From: Pelagihabitans sp947500445 | Lineage (GTDB): Bacteria > Bacteroidota > Bacteroidia > Flavobacteriales > Flavobacteriaceae | Length of the DNA stretch: 64,000 nucleotides | Direction: 5' to 3' | Assembly (NCBI RefSeq): GCF_050589625.1 | Contig: NZ_JBNGOP010000001.1 | Span: forward strand, 1 to 64,000 | Shown: piece after piece, positions 1 through 9,167 of the stretch | Numbering within the stretch: position 1 is the stretch's first letter | Layout: each line of letters starts with the position of its first letter | The notes under the pieces: generated by a model | Database searches by the model: none | Told to the model about the DNA's origin: nothing | What the model saw: only the letters and a program-made list of their open reading frames with translations | Translations under genes and position numbers: made by a program

Positions 1-309
1 AAATGGGAAAGCAAGTACTCCTACGCCATCAAAAGTTGGAGGGACAACTGGGACGAGCTTACAGTGTTCTTTGAGTTTCCCATAGAGATCAGAAAAATCA
101 TCTATACCACTAACCTTATTGAGAATCTTAATGGAAAAATTAGAAAATATACCAAAAACAAACTCTCCTTCCCAACGGACGATGCAGTGATGAAATCTGT
201 ATATTTGGCTACTAGGGAGGCTACCAAAAAATGGTCGATGCCAGTCAGAAACTGGGGAATCATATTAAATCAGTTCCTTACAATCTATGAAAAAAGGGTC
301 CGACTTTAG
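1..309 (+). CDS. IS256-family (mutator-type) transposase, C-terminal part, 5' truncated by window edge
   Basis: The frame is open from base 1 and ends at 309, giving the last 102 residues of a transposase. The stretch TTNLIENLNGKIRKYTK matches the conserved IExLNxxIRKxTK segment of IS256/mutator transposases; its Glu is the likely third residue of the DDE triad. The tail with KWSMPVRNWGIILNQF is also typical of the family. The gene is followed about 30 bp later by a candidate right inverted repeat, so this is the 3' end of an IS whose body lies left of the window. Whether the full element is intact cannot be seen. It borders the A+T-rich lanthipeptide segment, so it may have helped import or trim that segment (inference). 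Confidence 0.85.
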   Translation, partial: KWESKYSYAIKSWRDNWDELTVFFEFPIEIRKIIYTTNLIENLNGKIRKYTKNKLSFPTDDAVMKSVYLATREATKKWSMPVRNWGIILNQFLTIYEKRVRL

Positions 310-362
310 ATAAAAGTCTAACCCTCGTTATTTTTAACTTACACAGTTAATGGGATAGTGTC
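1..362 (+). mobile_element. Right end of an IS256-family insertion sequence
   Basis: The transposase 3' end is followed by a short A+T-rich tail and then TTACACAGTTAATGGGATAG at about 339-358, running to GTGTC at 358-362. Read inward from 362 this begins GACACTATCCCATTAACTG, a plausible terminal inverted repeat for an IS256-group element. The left end and the target duplication lie outside the window, so the exact boundary is inferred. Confidence 0.6.
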
Positions 363-398
363 AAATAAACGAATTGTTGAAGTGAATACTTTAACCGA

Positions 399-974
399 TT
401 AGCTAAACCATTCAATTATGGCTTTAATTGGCCAAATTATGATAGCCATTATAAAATCCATTAAAAACCCTGCCACCAGTAAAATTGGATATATCCACCA
501 TTTATATTTGAATATTGTTGAGACACCTCGGGTCAAGGTTTGAAAAGCAATGATTATTTTATGCCTATAATAAAACAAAATCAATAAAGTCGCTATTATC
601 ATGCCTCCAACTCTTAAGGATAACTGCGGACCTATTGTTTCAACAGTAAAGGAAATATCTATTATTAATACTTGCGTTAAAATCGTCAAAACAAGTAAAG
701 AACCTATTATTGTGGTTCTATTAAAAATCAAAAGAATCCCTCCGATGATTTCCATTGACCCAGTGCTTATATTGAAAAATAAACTTCTTCCATACAAATG
801 CCAGGCAACGTAAAAGCTGTCAATACTCTTGATTGGTTTGTCCAAAATAGAGTTGTCATGAACTCCAAATTGACTTAGTGTAAGTTTAGAGAATCCATAG
901 CTGATCATATAAAAAACGATATACCATCGTAGGACCAATATGGCTAAATCTATATTTTTTTTCTTATTAAACAT
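399..974 (-). CDS. DoxX-like integral membrane protein
   Basis: This 191-residue protein is almost entirely hydrophobic with about five predicted membrane segments. The N-terminal block (about residues 10-35) carries YMISYGFSKL, resembling the Tyr-rich first helix of DoxX-like proteins, and the middle has SGSMEIIGG-like helix packing (here NISTGSMEIIGG). Function is unknown; DoxX-like proteins are small quinone-linked or structural membrane proteins. It is transcribed away from the lanthipeptide genes and shares their A+T-rich composition, so it may belong to the same imported segment. I see no evidence that it takes part in peptide export or immunity, although an uncharacterised membrane protein beside a lanthipeptide operon could do so. 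Confidence 0.6.
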   Translation of the reverse strand: MFNKKKNIDLAILVLRWYIVFYMISYGFSKLTLSQFGVHDNSILDKPIKSIDSFYVAWHLYGRSLFFNISTGSMEIIGGILLIFNRTTIIGSLLVLTILTQVLIIDISFTVETIGPQLSLRVGGMIIATLLILFYYRHKIIIAFQTLTRGVSTIFKYKWWIYPILLVAGFLMDFIMAIIIWPIKAIIEWFS

Positions 975-1291
975 TGTTCAATACTATTATAGTGTTTGAA
1001 GATTTCAGTTCTATTGCTTATGAAGGCTTACCCGTTTACACTTGCCATGAAAGTTATATATTTAGTGAAAGAATAACACTATGATTCGTAAGAAAATAAA
1101 TAACTTTTTTTAGGGAACAGGAAAAATTTGAATGCTATAAGTTATAACGGATAAGTATCTTTATAAAGTGATTTTGAAGCCTTCAACACTTAATGATTAT
1201 CAAATTATAAGTAATTCCCTAACTTCTCAAAAAATGCTTTCCCGATCAAGTGAATTATATCATCAAATATTAGAATAATTAATTGTTATAT
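975..1291. other. Gene-free divergent intergenic region upstream of lanC-like gene
   Basis: This A+T-rich gap separates the DoxX-like gene from the divergent lanthipeptide operon and is where a precursor gene would be expected. I read both strands. The only ATG frames are very short: about 9 codons at 1047, 10 at 1081 and 14 at 1234 on the plus strand, and trivial ones on the minus strand. None has a leader-like sequence followed by Ser/Thr and Cys. It must hold the promoter for the operon, but no TAnnTTTG box stands out. Confidence 0.6.
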
Positions 1292-2521
1292 ATGGACTCA
1301 GTTCAACTGGAAAAAAAAGTGCTTTTAACAAAGTTAACCGAAATAGACCACGCAATACGAGCTAATTATGAAAAGGAACAACTTGTTGGGGTTTTAGCTG
1401 GTACTTCGGGTGCTTCACTGTTTCAGTTCTATTACTCTAAATATCTGGATATTGATGAAAATAGCACTTTTGCAGCCGATCTCTTGAATTTGGGAATTGC
1501 TAGAATCAGTGAAGGGTTTAATCATTTGTCATACTGTTCTGGTCTTTCCGGAATGGGATGGACCTTGGATCATTTAGCAATGGAAGGGTTTTTAGATGAA
1601 GATATGGATAGTTTCCTTACTCAAATAGACCTACCAATATTTAATGAGATGATTAGCACTCTAAAGCAAGGCAATTATGATTTTTTACATGGGGCTATCG
1701 GTCATGCATATTATTTTTTGAATCGATATAGAAGTACTGGTTCTAAAACGCTAAAATCGAATTACAAAAAAAAACTATCACGTTTTTTGGTAGAGTTTGA
1801 AAGAATCTCAGAAAAAGATGGAACGAACATGATTAAATGGCCAGTTCGTTCGGGAGATTTGAATGACAGTAAAAATTATGACTTAGGACTTTCTCATGGC
1901 ATGGCGAGTATTATCAGCTTTTTAACGAGACTTTATCAAATTGATGACTTTAAAAGGAAAACAGCTTATCTGCTCAATGGTGCCGTCGAATATATATTAC
2001 AGTGTAAAAATGAAGATAGTGGACTAGTCTCCTTGTTTCCAACCTCAGTATCCGCTAAAAACAATAGTTCACGAGAAAGCAGATTAGCATGGTGCTACGG
2101 CGATTTGGGAATTGGGTTTGCTCTGTACTCTGCTTCAAAAATACTTGAGCGCAATATGTTAAAAGAAAATTCCTTAGAAATTTTAAGGCACTGTGTCGGA
2201 AGAGTTGGATCTCATAATAGTGGAGTGCGTGATGCGAGTATCTGTCATGGCTCATTTGGAATTTCCCAAATATTTAATAGGCTATTTAAAGACACCGGGG
2301 AAGTAACTTTCAAAAATGCCGCTAGGTATTGGATTAATGATGGCTTACTAAAAGGCATAGATAAAATGGGTTACGCGGGATATAGACAATGGAATCATCA
2401 AAATCAAGACTGGTATCCAACAATCTCTCTTTTAGAAGGAATTTCAGGTATAGGACTTACTTTGATAGATTATCTGGCTGATTTTGATACCACATGGGAC
2501 GAATGTTTAATGATAAGCTAG
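1292..2521 (+). CDS. LanC-type lanthionine cyclase (class I lanthipeptide synthetase)
   Basis: A 409-residue LanC-like protein. LanC enzymes catalyse zinc-dependent Michael addition of Cys thiols onto dehydroalanine and dehydrobutyrine, closing thioether rings. The three zinc ligands are visible: Cys268 in WCYGDLG, then Cys318 and His319 in CHGSFG. The GLSHG motif around His202 matches the conserved His-Gly segment near the active site, and the C-terminal SLLEGISGIGLTLI block is typical of the last alpha-barrel repeat. Length is normal for LanC. I start at the ATG at 1292; a TTG three codons upstream is less likely. It is the first gene of a three-gene operon, with a LanB N-terminal half following within a few bases. 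Composition is more A+T rich than the genes beyond 5.7 kb. Confidence 0.9.
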   Translation: MDSVQLEKKVLLTKLTEIDHAIRANYEKEQLVGVLAGTSGASLFQFYYSKYLDIDENSTFAADLLNLGIARISEGFNHLSYCSGLSGMGWTLDHLAMEGFLDEDMDSFLTQIDLPIFNEMISTLKQGNYDFLHGAIGHAYYFLNRYRSTGSKTLKSNYKKKLSRFLVEFERISEKDGTNMIKWPVRSGDLNDSKNYDLGLSHGMASIISFLTRLYQIDDFKRKTAYLLNGAVEYILQCKNEDSGLVSLFPTSVSAKNNSSRESRLAWCYGDLGIGFALYSASKILERNMLKENSLEILRHCVGRVGSHNSGVRDASICHGSFGISQIFNRLFKDTGEVTFKNAARYWINDGLLKGIDKMGYAGYRQWNHQNQDWYPTISLLEGISGIGLTLIDYLADFDTTWDECLMIS

Positions 2522-2526
2522 AACCC

Positions 2527-4779
2527 ATGAAAACGACAATACCTTACAAAACATTCCCCAATTACCTACTTCGGACCCCTTTGCTGCCAATCAATTTTTT
2601 GAAGGATTTGACTTCCGAAACAAATATTTGCGAAGATAAATTAAAAAAAATATGTGAAGACCCGATAATTTCCGAAGCCTTGTTTCTTGCCTCTCCAGAC
2701 TTGCACAAAGAAATACATAAGTGGTTGAACAATAAGCTTACAGAGCTTAAAGACGTAATTAAACTAAAACAGTCCGTCTTAAAGTATCTTATTAGAATGT
2801 CTTCTCGGTGTACTCCATTCGGTCTTTTTGCAGGATGTAGTGTAGGTCAGATTACCGAGCATACCAAAATTGAACTCAAAGAAGTTACCCAAAACAAAAG
2901 ATATACTAAACTAGATATGAATTTTTTGGTTGCGCTTTCACAAGATTTAGTTTCTATTCCCAGGGTAAAGGAGCAAATCCTTTTTTTTCCGAATACAAGC
3001 GTCTACAAAATAGGCGATCAACTAAGATATGTAGAGTATAATTATTTAAATGGGAAACGAATGCATCGCATATCAGCGGTTAATAACAGTTTCTATTTAG
3101 ATAAAGTTTTAGAAATCGCGGAAGAAGGAGCCTTACTTAATACTTTAGCTTCTAGCATTGTAGAAGATGGAATAAGTTTTGAGGAAGCAAAGGATTTTAT
3201 AAATGAACTTGTGGAAAACCAACTTTTAATAAGTGATTTGGAACCTTCTCTTTCAGGGCCTGAGTTTTTAGAACAAATCTGTTCTGTGCTATCCACTTTA
3301 GACGACGTGAATGAGATTCACGAAGTATTAGTTAATGCCAATAAAAAACTTGTGGAAATAGATAGTATAATCGGAAATGACTCCAAAGTATATTTAGAAC
3401 TTTTTGAGGACTTAAAGAAATTAGGTGGGGACTATAACTTAAAGTTTATGTTTCAAACAGATTTGGTATTGCAAATAAATGAAAATTCCATAAGCACTGC
3501 TGTTTCCGACTCAATAAATAAAGGGTTGGTTTTACTTAATAAGATCTCCTTGTCAAGAGTAAACACTGTGTTAGATAAATTTATCAAACGGTTTTCCGAT
3601 AGGTACGGTGAAAAAGAAATTCCTTTATCAATTGCCCTTGATGTAGAGATAGGACTAGGCTTTAAACAAAATCTTGAATCTGGTGATGTTTCTCCTCTTA
3701 TTGACGACCTCGTATTACCCAATCCGGTGTTTCAGGAGAACAAGGAAGTTGTAGTAAGCACTATCGATGTGATTCTTCGAAAAAGGCTTTTTCAAGCATT
3801 GAAAGACAATGAATATGTAGTGAGCTTAAATGAAAAAATGTTCGAGGACCTCGATGCCACTTGGAATGATTTGCCCGATACTTTTTCTTGTAAATTAGAA
3901 ATGTTTAAGATAAATAATAACGAAAAAATAAAACTCAATTATCTTGGTGGATCGAGCGCTGCAAACTTGCTAGGCAGGTTTTGCCATGGAGATGATGCCA
4001 TTTTAATGCATACAAGAAATATTGTTAATGTAGAGGAAAGGATAAATTTCGATAAAATCTTAGCTGAAATCGTCCACTTGCCGGAGTCCAGGGTAGGGAA
4101 TATTCTAATGCGACCTACTTTTAGAAAATATGAAATACCTTATCTATCGAAATCTGTCAAGTTAAAAGATGAACAGTTGTCCATCAATGATTTAATGATT
4201 TCTGTAAAAGCCGGAAAGAGGTTAATTTTGAGATCTCGAAAGGAGAACAAGGAAGTAATTCCCCGTTTAACAAATGCTCATAATTTTTCCTCTGACACCT
4301 TACCTATCTACAATTTTCTTTGTGATATTCAAACAAGCGGTGTAAAACGTCATATTGGGTTCGATTGGGGGGCTTTTGCGGACGATTACGAATTTCTTCC
4401 ACGAGTGGAATATGAGAACTTGGTTTTAGAGGAGGCCCGATGGAACTTATCTAAAAAGTGTATCGAACCTTTGAATTCAAGCATAGAAGAAAAAGATATT
4501 CTTATAAGTGAGATAGCAGCTTTCAGGAAAAAGTACCGGCTTCCACAGTATGTATTAATTGGCCATAGGGACAATCTCTTAGTTATAAACTTTAACAATT
4601 TAGATTCGGTTTCTTTATTTTTGAACATAGCGAATAAAAAATCAAAGTTCTCGCTAACGGAATTTTTGTTTGCAGAAGACTCTGCGACCAAAAGGAATGG
4701 TCAGTATTTTTCTAATCAAATTATAATGTCATATTTCAATGATGATAAACTGAGAAAAAACAAAGCTGAAAATGGTTGA
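2527..4779 (+). CDS. Lantibiotic dehydratase, glutamylation half (split LanB N-terminal protein)
   Basis: A 750-residue protein of the lantibiotic dehydratase N-terminal family. In fused LanB enzymes this part transfers glutamate from Glu-tRNA to Ser and Thr of the precursor. Hallmarks are the N-terminal YLLRTPLLP and the IRMSSRCTPFGLFAG block (about residues 90-105), matching the Arg-rich RxSxRxTPFG motif that binds the tRNA-derived substrate in NisB. The length equals only the first domain of a full LanB (about 1000 residues), and the missing elimination domain is the next gene. I start at ATG 2527, five bases after the lanC stop; in-frame ATGs at 2494 and 2503 would overlap lanC. Split LanB organisation is known for Bacteroidetes lanthipeptides such as the pinensin locus of Chitinophaga pinensis. 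Confidence 0.88.
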   Translation: MKTTIPYKTFPNYLLRTPLLPINFLKDLTSETNICEDKLKKICEDPIISEALFLASPDLHKEIHKWLNNKLTELKDVIKLKQSVLKYLIRMSSRCTPFGLFAGCSVGQITEHTKIELKEVTQNKRYTKLDMNFLVALSQDLVSIPRVKEQILFFPNTSVYKIGDQLRYVEYNYLNGKRMHRISAVNNSFYLDKVLEIAEEGALLNTLASSIVEDGISFEEAKDFINELVENQLLISDLEPSLSGPEFLEQICSVLSTLDDVNEIHEVLVNANKKLVEIDSIIGNDSKVYLELFEDLKKLGGDYNLKFMFQTDLVLQINENSISTAVSDSINKGLVLLNKISLSRVNTVLDKFIKRFSDRYGEKEIPLSIALDVEIGLGFKQNLESGDVSPLIDDLVLPNPVFQENKEVVVSTIDVILRKRLFQALKDNEYVVSLNEKMFEDLDATWNDLPDTFSCKLEMFKINNNEKIKLNYLGGSSAANLLGRFCHGDDAILMHTRNIVNVEERINFDKILAEIVHLPESRVGNILMRPTFRKYEIPYLSKSVKLKDEQLSINDLMISVKAGKRLILRSRKENKEVIPRLTNAHNFSSDTLPIYNFLCDIQTSGVKRHIGFDWGAFADDYEFLPRVEYENLVLEEARWNLSKKCIEPLNSSIEEKDILISEIAAFRKKYRLPQYVLIGHRDNLLVINFNNLDSVSLFLNIANKKSKFSLTEFLFAEDSATKRNGQYFSNQIIMSYFNDDKLRKNKAENG

Positions 4780-5656
4780 AAATCACTGTAAATGGAGTTT
4801 CATGCCGGGAGATGAATGGTTGTATTATAAAATATATACAGGACGTAATACCGCGGACTCCATTCTTGTAGAAGTGATTAAACCTCTTTCAGAAAGATTG
4901 GTGGAAGAAAAGATAATTATAAAATGGTTTTTTATAAGGTATGGAGATCCAGAATTTCATCTTAGAGTCCGATTCCATATGAGCGGCCCGAACAGCGTGG
5001 GGACTGTAATAGAAAACTTATTCGTATTGCTGAAAAAATATCGGGAGGATTATTTCATATGGAAAATACAAATTGATACATATGAAAGAGAAGTGGAGAG
5101 ATATGGCCCAACTTTGATGAATCAGTCAGAAGAAATATTTTATGCAGATAGTCTCATGATAATCAATTTTATCGCCTCCATTAATGAATACGATAATTTC
5201 AACTTAAGATGGCTTTTTGGATTAAGGGCAATAGATTCATTCTTAACCAGCTTTCAATTTCAATACGAAGATCGACTAAGGTTTTTAGGGATGCTACGAA
5301 ATGATTTTTGGCAAGAATTCGGTATAACTGGCACCTATAAAAGACAAATTGATAAAAAATATCGAAATCTAAGACGTGAAATAGAAGATTTTATGGCTTT
5401 TACCGTGATTGACAGGAAAGATCTTGCACCGATATTGAATCTATTGGACATGAAAAGCAAATCAGTTAAAAAAATTATAGCGCCAACATTGGAACCTGGA
5501 AGCCAAAATGAATTCACAACTAATTTTTCTCAAAAATTAGGGGGCCACATTCACATGTCTATGAATCGACTTTTTAAATCAAAAAATCGTCTTCACGAGA
5601 TGATGTGCTATGATTTTTTGTACAGGTACTATAAGTCCCTACTCGCTAGACAGTAA
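4772..5656 (+). CDS. Lanthipeptide dehydratase elimination half (SpaB C-terminal / thiopeptide-type domain)
   Basis: A 294-residue protein of the thiopeptide-type bacteriocin biosynthesis family, equivalent to the LanB C-terminal domain that eliminates glutamate to give dehydroamino acids. The N-terminal block WFFIRYGDPEFHLRVRFH (about residues 50-67) corresponds to the conserved Arg/His segment of this domain, and the C-terminal GGHIHMSMNRLF followed by a helical tail corresponds to its last catalytic His region. It overlaps the upstream dehydratase half by 8 bp, implying translational coupling and a two-protein dehydratase. With lanC it forms a full dehydrate-and-cyclise pair. No protease, exporter, immunity gene or precursor lies downstream; the next gene is convergent. 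Confidence 0.88.
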   Translation: MVENHCKWSFMPGDEWLYYKIYTGRNTADSILVEVIKPLSERLVEEKIIIKWFFIRYGDPEFHLRVRFHMSGPNSVGTVIENLFVLLKKYREDYFIWKIQIDTYEREVERYGPTLMNQSEEIFYADSLMIINFIASINEYDNFNLRWLFGLRAIDSFLTSFQFQYEDRLRFLGMLRNDFWQEFGITGTYKRQIDKKYRNLRREIEDFMAFTVIDRKDLAPILNLLDMKSKSVKKIIAPTLEPGSQNEFTTNFSQKLGGHIHMSMNRLFKSKNRLHEMMCYDFLYRYYKSLLARQ

Positions 5657-5772
5657 TGCTAGTATTTATTCGCCCTAAGTTCTCTAACTTTAAGCTGTCC
5701 CGTTTAAAATGAAGAGATTAATGTTCGGGAAACCTTCACGCATATTAAGAACAACAAACTTGACCTAAAAAA

Positions 5773-7257
5773 TTAATATTCGTTTTTATGTTTGTAATCC
5801 CCAAAGCGATATTTTACCGTTTTTTTGAGGGGGATGTTCATACCACCCGTCCCCTCTAACCATTCATAAATTGCGGAGGACATGGATTTGATCATTTCTT
5901 GCTTATCGGGTTCCGCTATGAGGTTGTACTTTTCATCGGGATCGTTCTTAAGGTCATACAACTCGCTTCGGTCCCATATGCCGTGGTACCGAATAAATTT
6001 GTAACGATCGTTTCGCATACCGAAAACGGTGGGCGTCATCGGAAAATCGTGTTCCCAATAATACTCATAGAATACCTCTTCCCTACCCTTCCCTTGGTCA
6101 CTTCCGGTTAGGACGGGGATAAAGGAAACACCGGGCATATGTTCCGGTTGTTTCACTCCGGCCTCTGCCAAAATCGTAGGGGCAATGTCGATACTTTGTA
6201 CCATTTGCTGGGGTGTATCGCCACCTTTAAAAAGTTCGGGACATCGCACAAGCAACGGTACTTTTACCGACTCCTCGTAAAAATGGCGTTTATCGATCAA
6301 GCCGTGTTCTCCCCAACTAAAACCATTATCGCCCATGTAAATGACCAAGGTGGAGTCATCCAAACCTTCTTTTTCGAGGTACTCCATAACGCTCCCCACA
6401 CTTTCATCGACCCCCAAAAGCGTTTCGCAATACGCCACCACCATTTCATGGATGTCCCTATTATCGTGATACATAAAATCTACCCCATGCCAACTTATCC
6501 GTTGATCCGCTACCCATTGCGGCCATTTTAAATCGCGGTATTCCCCTGTTTTGGTCTGTTCGTAAGTAGCTGGAAGCGTGATTTTTTTTCCTTTATAGGT
6601 TCCCTTATGTCTTCGGGCGGGTTTGAACATCCCATGCACTGCCTTATGGGACAAATACATGAAAAAAGGCTTTTTTCTATCGCGCTTGTCCAGCCAATCG
6701 ATGGCGTGTTCGGTCAGCAGATCGGTGATGTAGGTAGAATCCTTATAGGCTACGCGTTTCCCATTGATATTTATTGTGGGATCGTAATAGACCCCTTGAC
6801 CGGGAAAACTTTCCCAATGGGAAAAACCGGGTTGCGGTTCATCCCCGTGATCTCCCATGTGCCATTTTCCAAAAAAACTTGTTTGATACCCTGCCTTTTG
6901 AAGGTACTGCGGAAAGTAGGTCAAATTACCGGGATCCGGTGAATAGTTATCGATAATCGTATGGTTGTGCGAAAACTGTCCCGTTAAAATACTGGCTCTA
7001 CTTGGTGAGCATAACGAGGTAGTTACAAAAGTATTGGGGAGGTAGGCCCCCTCTTTAGCCAAACGGTCCATATGGGGGGTTTTCAGCCAAGGAACTTTCC
7101 CGGTAAAGCCCATATAATCATAACGGTGATCATCCGTAAGGATAAAGATGACGTTGCGAGGTTTCTTTTTTGGCTCCGGATTTATAGCGTAAAGGCCATT
7201 ACCAAATAAGAGCCCCATATAAAAAAAGAGCAGAACGGATTTAAACTTTATGTACAT
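5773..7257 (-). CDS. Secreted type I (formylglycine) sulfatase
   Basis: A 494-residue sulfatase of the alkaline phosphatase superfamily, hydrolysing a sulfate ester, probably on a marine polysaccharide. An N-terminal signal peptide (residues 1-24) sends it to the periplasm or outer surface. The metal-binding start is FILTDDHRYDYMG (about 38-50). CSPSRASILTG at residues 83-93 is the formylglycine consensus, Cys83 being the residue oxidised by an FGE-type enzyme. The later YMGDNGFSWGEHG and DKRHFYEESVKVPL blocks supply further metal and sulfate ligands. Length is normal. It lies 27 bp downstream of the GH9 gene on the same strand and is probably cotranscribed. The exact sulfatase subfamily and substrate cannot be read from sequence. 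Confidence 0.9.
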   Translation of the reverse strand: MYIKFKSVLLFFYMGLLFGNGLYAINPEPKKKPRNVIFILTDDHRYDYMGFTGKVPWLKTPHMDRLAKEGAYLPNTFVTTSLCSPSRASILTGQFSHNHTIIDNYSPDPGNLTYFPQYLQKAGYQTSFFGKWHMGDHGDEPQPGFSHWESFPGQGVYYDPTININGKRVAYKDSTYITDLLTEHAIDWLDKRDRKKPFFMYLSHKAVHGMFKPARRHKGTYKGKKITLPATYEQTKTGEYRDLKWPQWVADQRISWHGVDFMYHDNRDIHEMVVAYCETLLGVDESVGSVMEYLEKEGLDDSTLVIYMGDNGFSWGEHGLIDKRHFYEESVKVPLLVRCPELFKGGDTPQQMVQSIDIAPTILAEAGVKQPEHMPGVSFIPVLTGSDQGKGREEVFYEYYWEHDFPMTPTVFGMRNDRYKFIRYHGIWDRSELYDLKNDPDEKYNLIAEPDKQEMIKSMSSAIYEWLEGTGGMNIPLKKTVKYRFGDYKHKNEY

Positions 7258-7284
7258 ATGATGCGTATTTTAAGGGAATCTGGA

Positions 7285-9015
7285 TTAATCTGATTCGTGT
7301 TCCAAAAAACCTAAAACGTAGGTCATCGGCGCATTCCAATTTAAACAAATTTCATTGCTGGCGTAACTTGGTTCCTGATCTACCCAACTTTGCATGGGTA
7401 CGGGATTTTCAGGATATACCGCGCCACCGGCCACATCCTGTAATCGACTATTGGGACCACCGGACAACAGCCCAGGTACCGGATCTTCCAAACCATCGGC
7501 CGCACTTTGCCGGTGGTGGATGAACATAGGGGTCTTATCCCCAAAACCGGTAAGATAGCTCACTCCCATGGCATTATTGCCCAAAATATAGTCCATTGCC
7601 TGCTGCACTCCGATCAAATATTTCGGACTTCCCTTTAACCGATACGCCTGTGCCATTACCATTGCGGCATTTAGCACATCACTATTGGATCCCCAATGAA
7701 AATCATCGATCGGCTGAAAATAATCCAGTTCTTGGGCACTGGTCACCAAACGGTCCGCCGAGGCAATTATTCCGTTTTTGATACTGTTGTAGAAGGGTTC
7801 CGAAATGGCCTCCTTATTGTCCAACAACGTAAACATTCCCAGAAAACGCATATAGGCCGTCCAGCTTTCTCCCGCCTTAAAATTAAAATCGATAGCCTTC
7901 TTTTTTATGTTGTTGCGATACACACTATCCTGGGTGGCGACCAACAGTTCCGCATTGGCCCAAAACCACTCGTCCTCAAAATCGGCGTCCCCGTATTGCC
8001 CGGTATGCACATCCTCAGGATTGGTAAAGGCGACAGCGGGGTTTTCCATGGCCCAATCGTAGGCTTTTTTGGCCGCTGTGAGGCACTTTTCCGCATAAGC
8101 GCTATCAACGGTCTTAAAAACCCGATAGGCTTGGGCCGCACAAGCCGCAAAATCCAATGTGGCCGTTGTTCCTTTCCCAACGATATACCGTTGACTAGTG
8201 GCTGCGGAAGGCATCACCATTCCTTCAAAATTCTTTGTAGTGAGTTTATGAAAAAGCCCGCCATCCCCATCTTGCATCGTTAGGGCCCAATCCATTTCAT
8301 ACTTTAACTCGTCAAGATAATCGCTTCTGCCGTTCCCACTTTCAGGGATATTGAGCATATTATCGGATACAAGCTCCGGATATTGCTCTTGCAATAGGTA
8401 AAACTGCCCTAAGGGAAAAGCGGCGTTTACGATATATTTATTATAGTCGCCCGCATCGTACCATCCCCCTGGGGAACTGATGTATCCCGATGTTTTTCCG
8501 GTAGAAGGATGAAAGGGTATACTGTCGTCCAAATGGGCGATGTCCCGATGCCATTTCCCTGCATGTTCTTTTTTTAACGGGATGCCCACGCGTTGGTAGT
8601 AAAGCCCTTTGATCGAACCTAAAAACGCCTCGTGCAGTACATTTTTCTTGATTTTAAAAGGATAGGAATATCCTAAATCCGGTACCAACAACAGGTACGT
8701 CCCCGGAGTCGTCAGTTTTGTAAAATCCGCAATGCGCACCGTTTCCCCTGCCAATTTCCAATCTTCGGCGGACGATAGCGTGCCGGTCAATAGTACGTTC
8801 ATGGCCACGCTATCCACTACCATGAACTTTTGGGTTTCGGGACCGTCGACGATGACGGCTTTTTTGATCGCAGCCGGATAATACCCGATTTGGTTCAGCC
8901 GTATCTGTTCAGAAAAGGTATCGGATATTGGAGGTAGGGATTCTTCACAACTTGAACATAGCATGAGTATGGCCGTTGTACAGCAAAGAAAAAGAAGTTT
9001 AACAATACCTTTCAT
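7285..9015 (-). CDS. Glycoside hydrolase family 9 lipoprotein (endoglucanase-like)
   Basis: A 576-residue GH9 enzyme, an inverting beta-glycosidase. The N-terminus has a lipoprotein signal ending LCSSCEES, so it is probably anchored to a membrane. Residues about 35-125 form the Ig-like CelD_N domain commonly fused to GH9, beginning at the QIRLNQIGYYP motif. The catalytic domain contains GGWYDAGDYNKYIV, holding the two Asp residues of the GH9 base site, MFIHHRQSA (the conserved HHR) and YASNEICLNWNAP, whose Glu is the expected acid. Arrangement and length are typical. It is upstream of the sulfatase and could act on the desulfated product. Bacteroidetes GH9 enzymes include endoglucanases and exo-acting glucosidases, so specificity is open. 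Confidence 0.88.
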   Translation of the reverse strand: MKGIVKLLFLCCTTAILMLCSSCEESLPPISDTFSEQIRLNQIGYYPAAIKKAVIVDGPETQKFMVVDSVAMNVLLTGTLSSAEDWKLAGETVRIADFTKLTTPGTYLLLVPDLGYSYPFKIKKNVLHEAFLGSIKGLYYQRVGIPLKKEHAGKWHRDIAHLDDSIPFHPSTGKTSGYISSPGGWYDAGDYNKYIVNAAFPLGQFYLLQEQYPELVSDNMLNIPESGNGRSDYLDELKYEMDWALTMQDGDGGLFHKLTTKNFEGMVMPSAATSQRYIVGKGTTATLDFAACAAQAYRVFKTVDSAYAEKCLTAAKKAYDWAMENPAVAFTNPEDVHTGQYGDADFEDEWFWANAELLVATQDSVYRNNIKKKAIDFNFKAGESWTAYMRFLGMFTLLDNKEAISEPFYNSIKNGIIASADRLVTSAQELDYFQPIDDFHWGSNSDVLNAAMVMAQAYRLKGSPKYLIGVQQAMDYILGNNAMGVSYLTGFGDKTPMFIHHRQSAADGLEDPVPGLLSGGPNSRLQDVAGGAVYPENPVPMQSWVDQEPSYASNEICLNWNAPMTYVLGFLEHESD

Positions 9016-9167
9016 GGGTTTCGGATTGATTATCCTGGTAATCTACTAAAAAACGGTCACTATCGATCACTTCGATTGTATCATTTGAATACCTAAAAAT
9101 ATCATATCATCAAAAATAGGGTACGATATTTCGGTTAGCCGTAAAAATATTTTAGTTTTCAATCGGC

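Noticed and set aside
5709..5768. 19-codon frame just after the LanB elimination gene as a lanthipeptide precursor
   Set aside because: It has no Cys, no Gly-Gly or similar leader end and no double-Ser/Thr core; it is too short.
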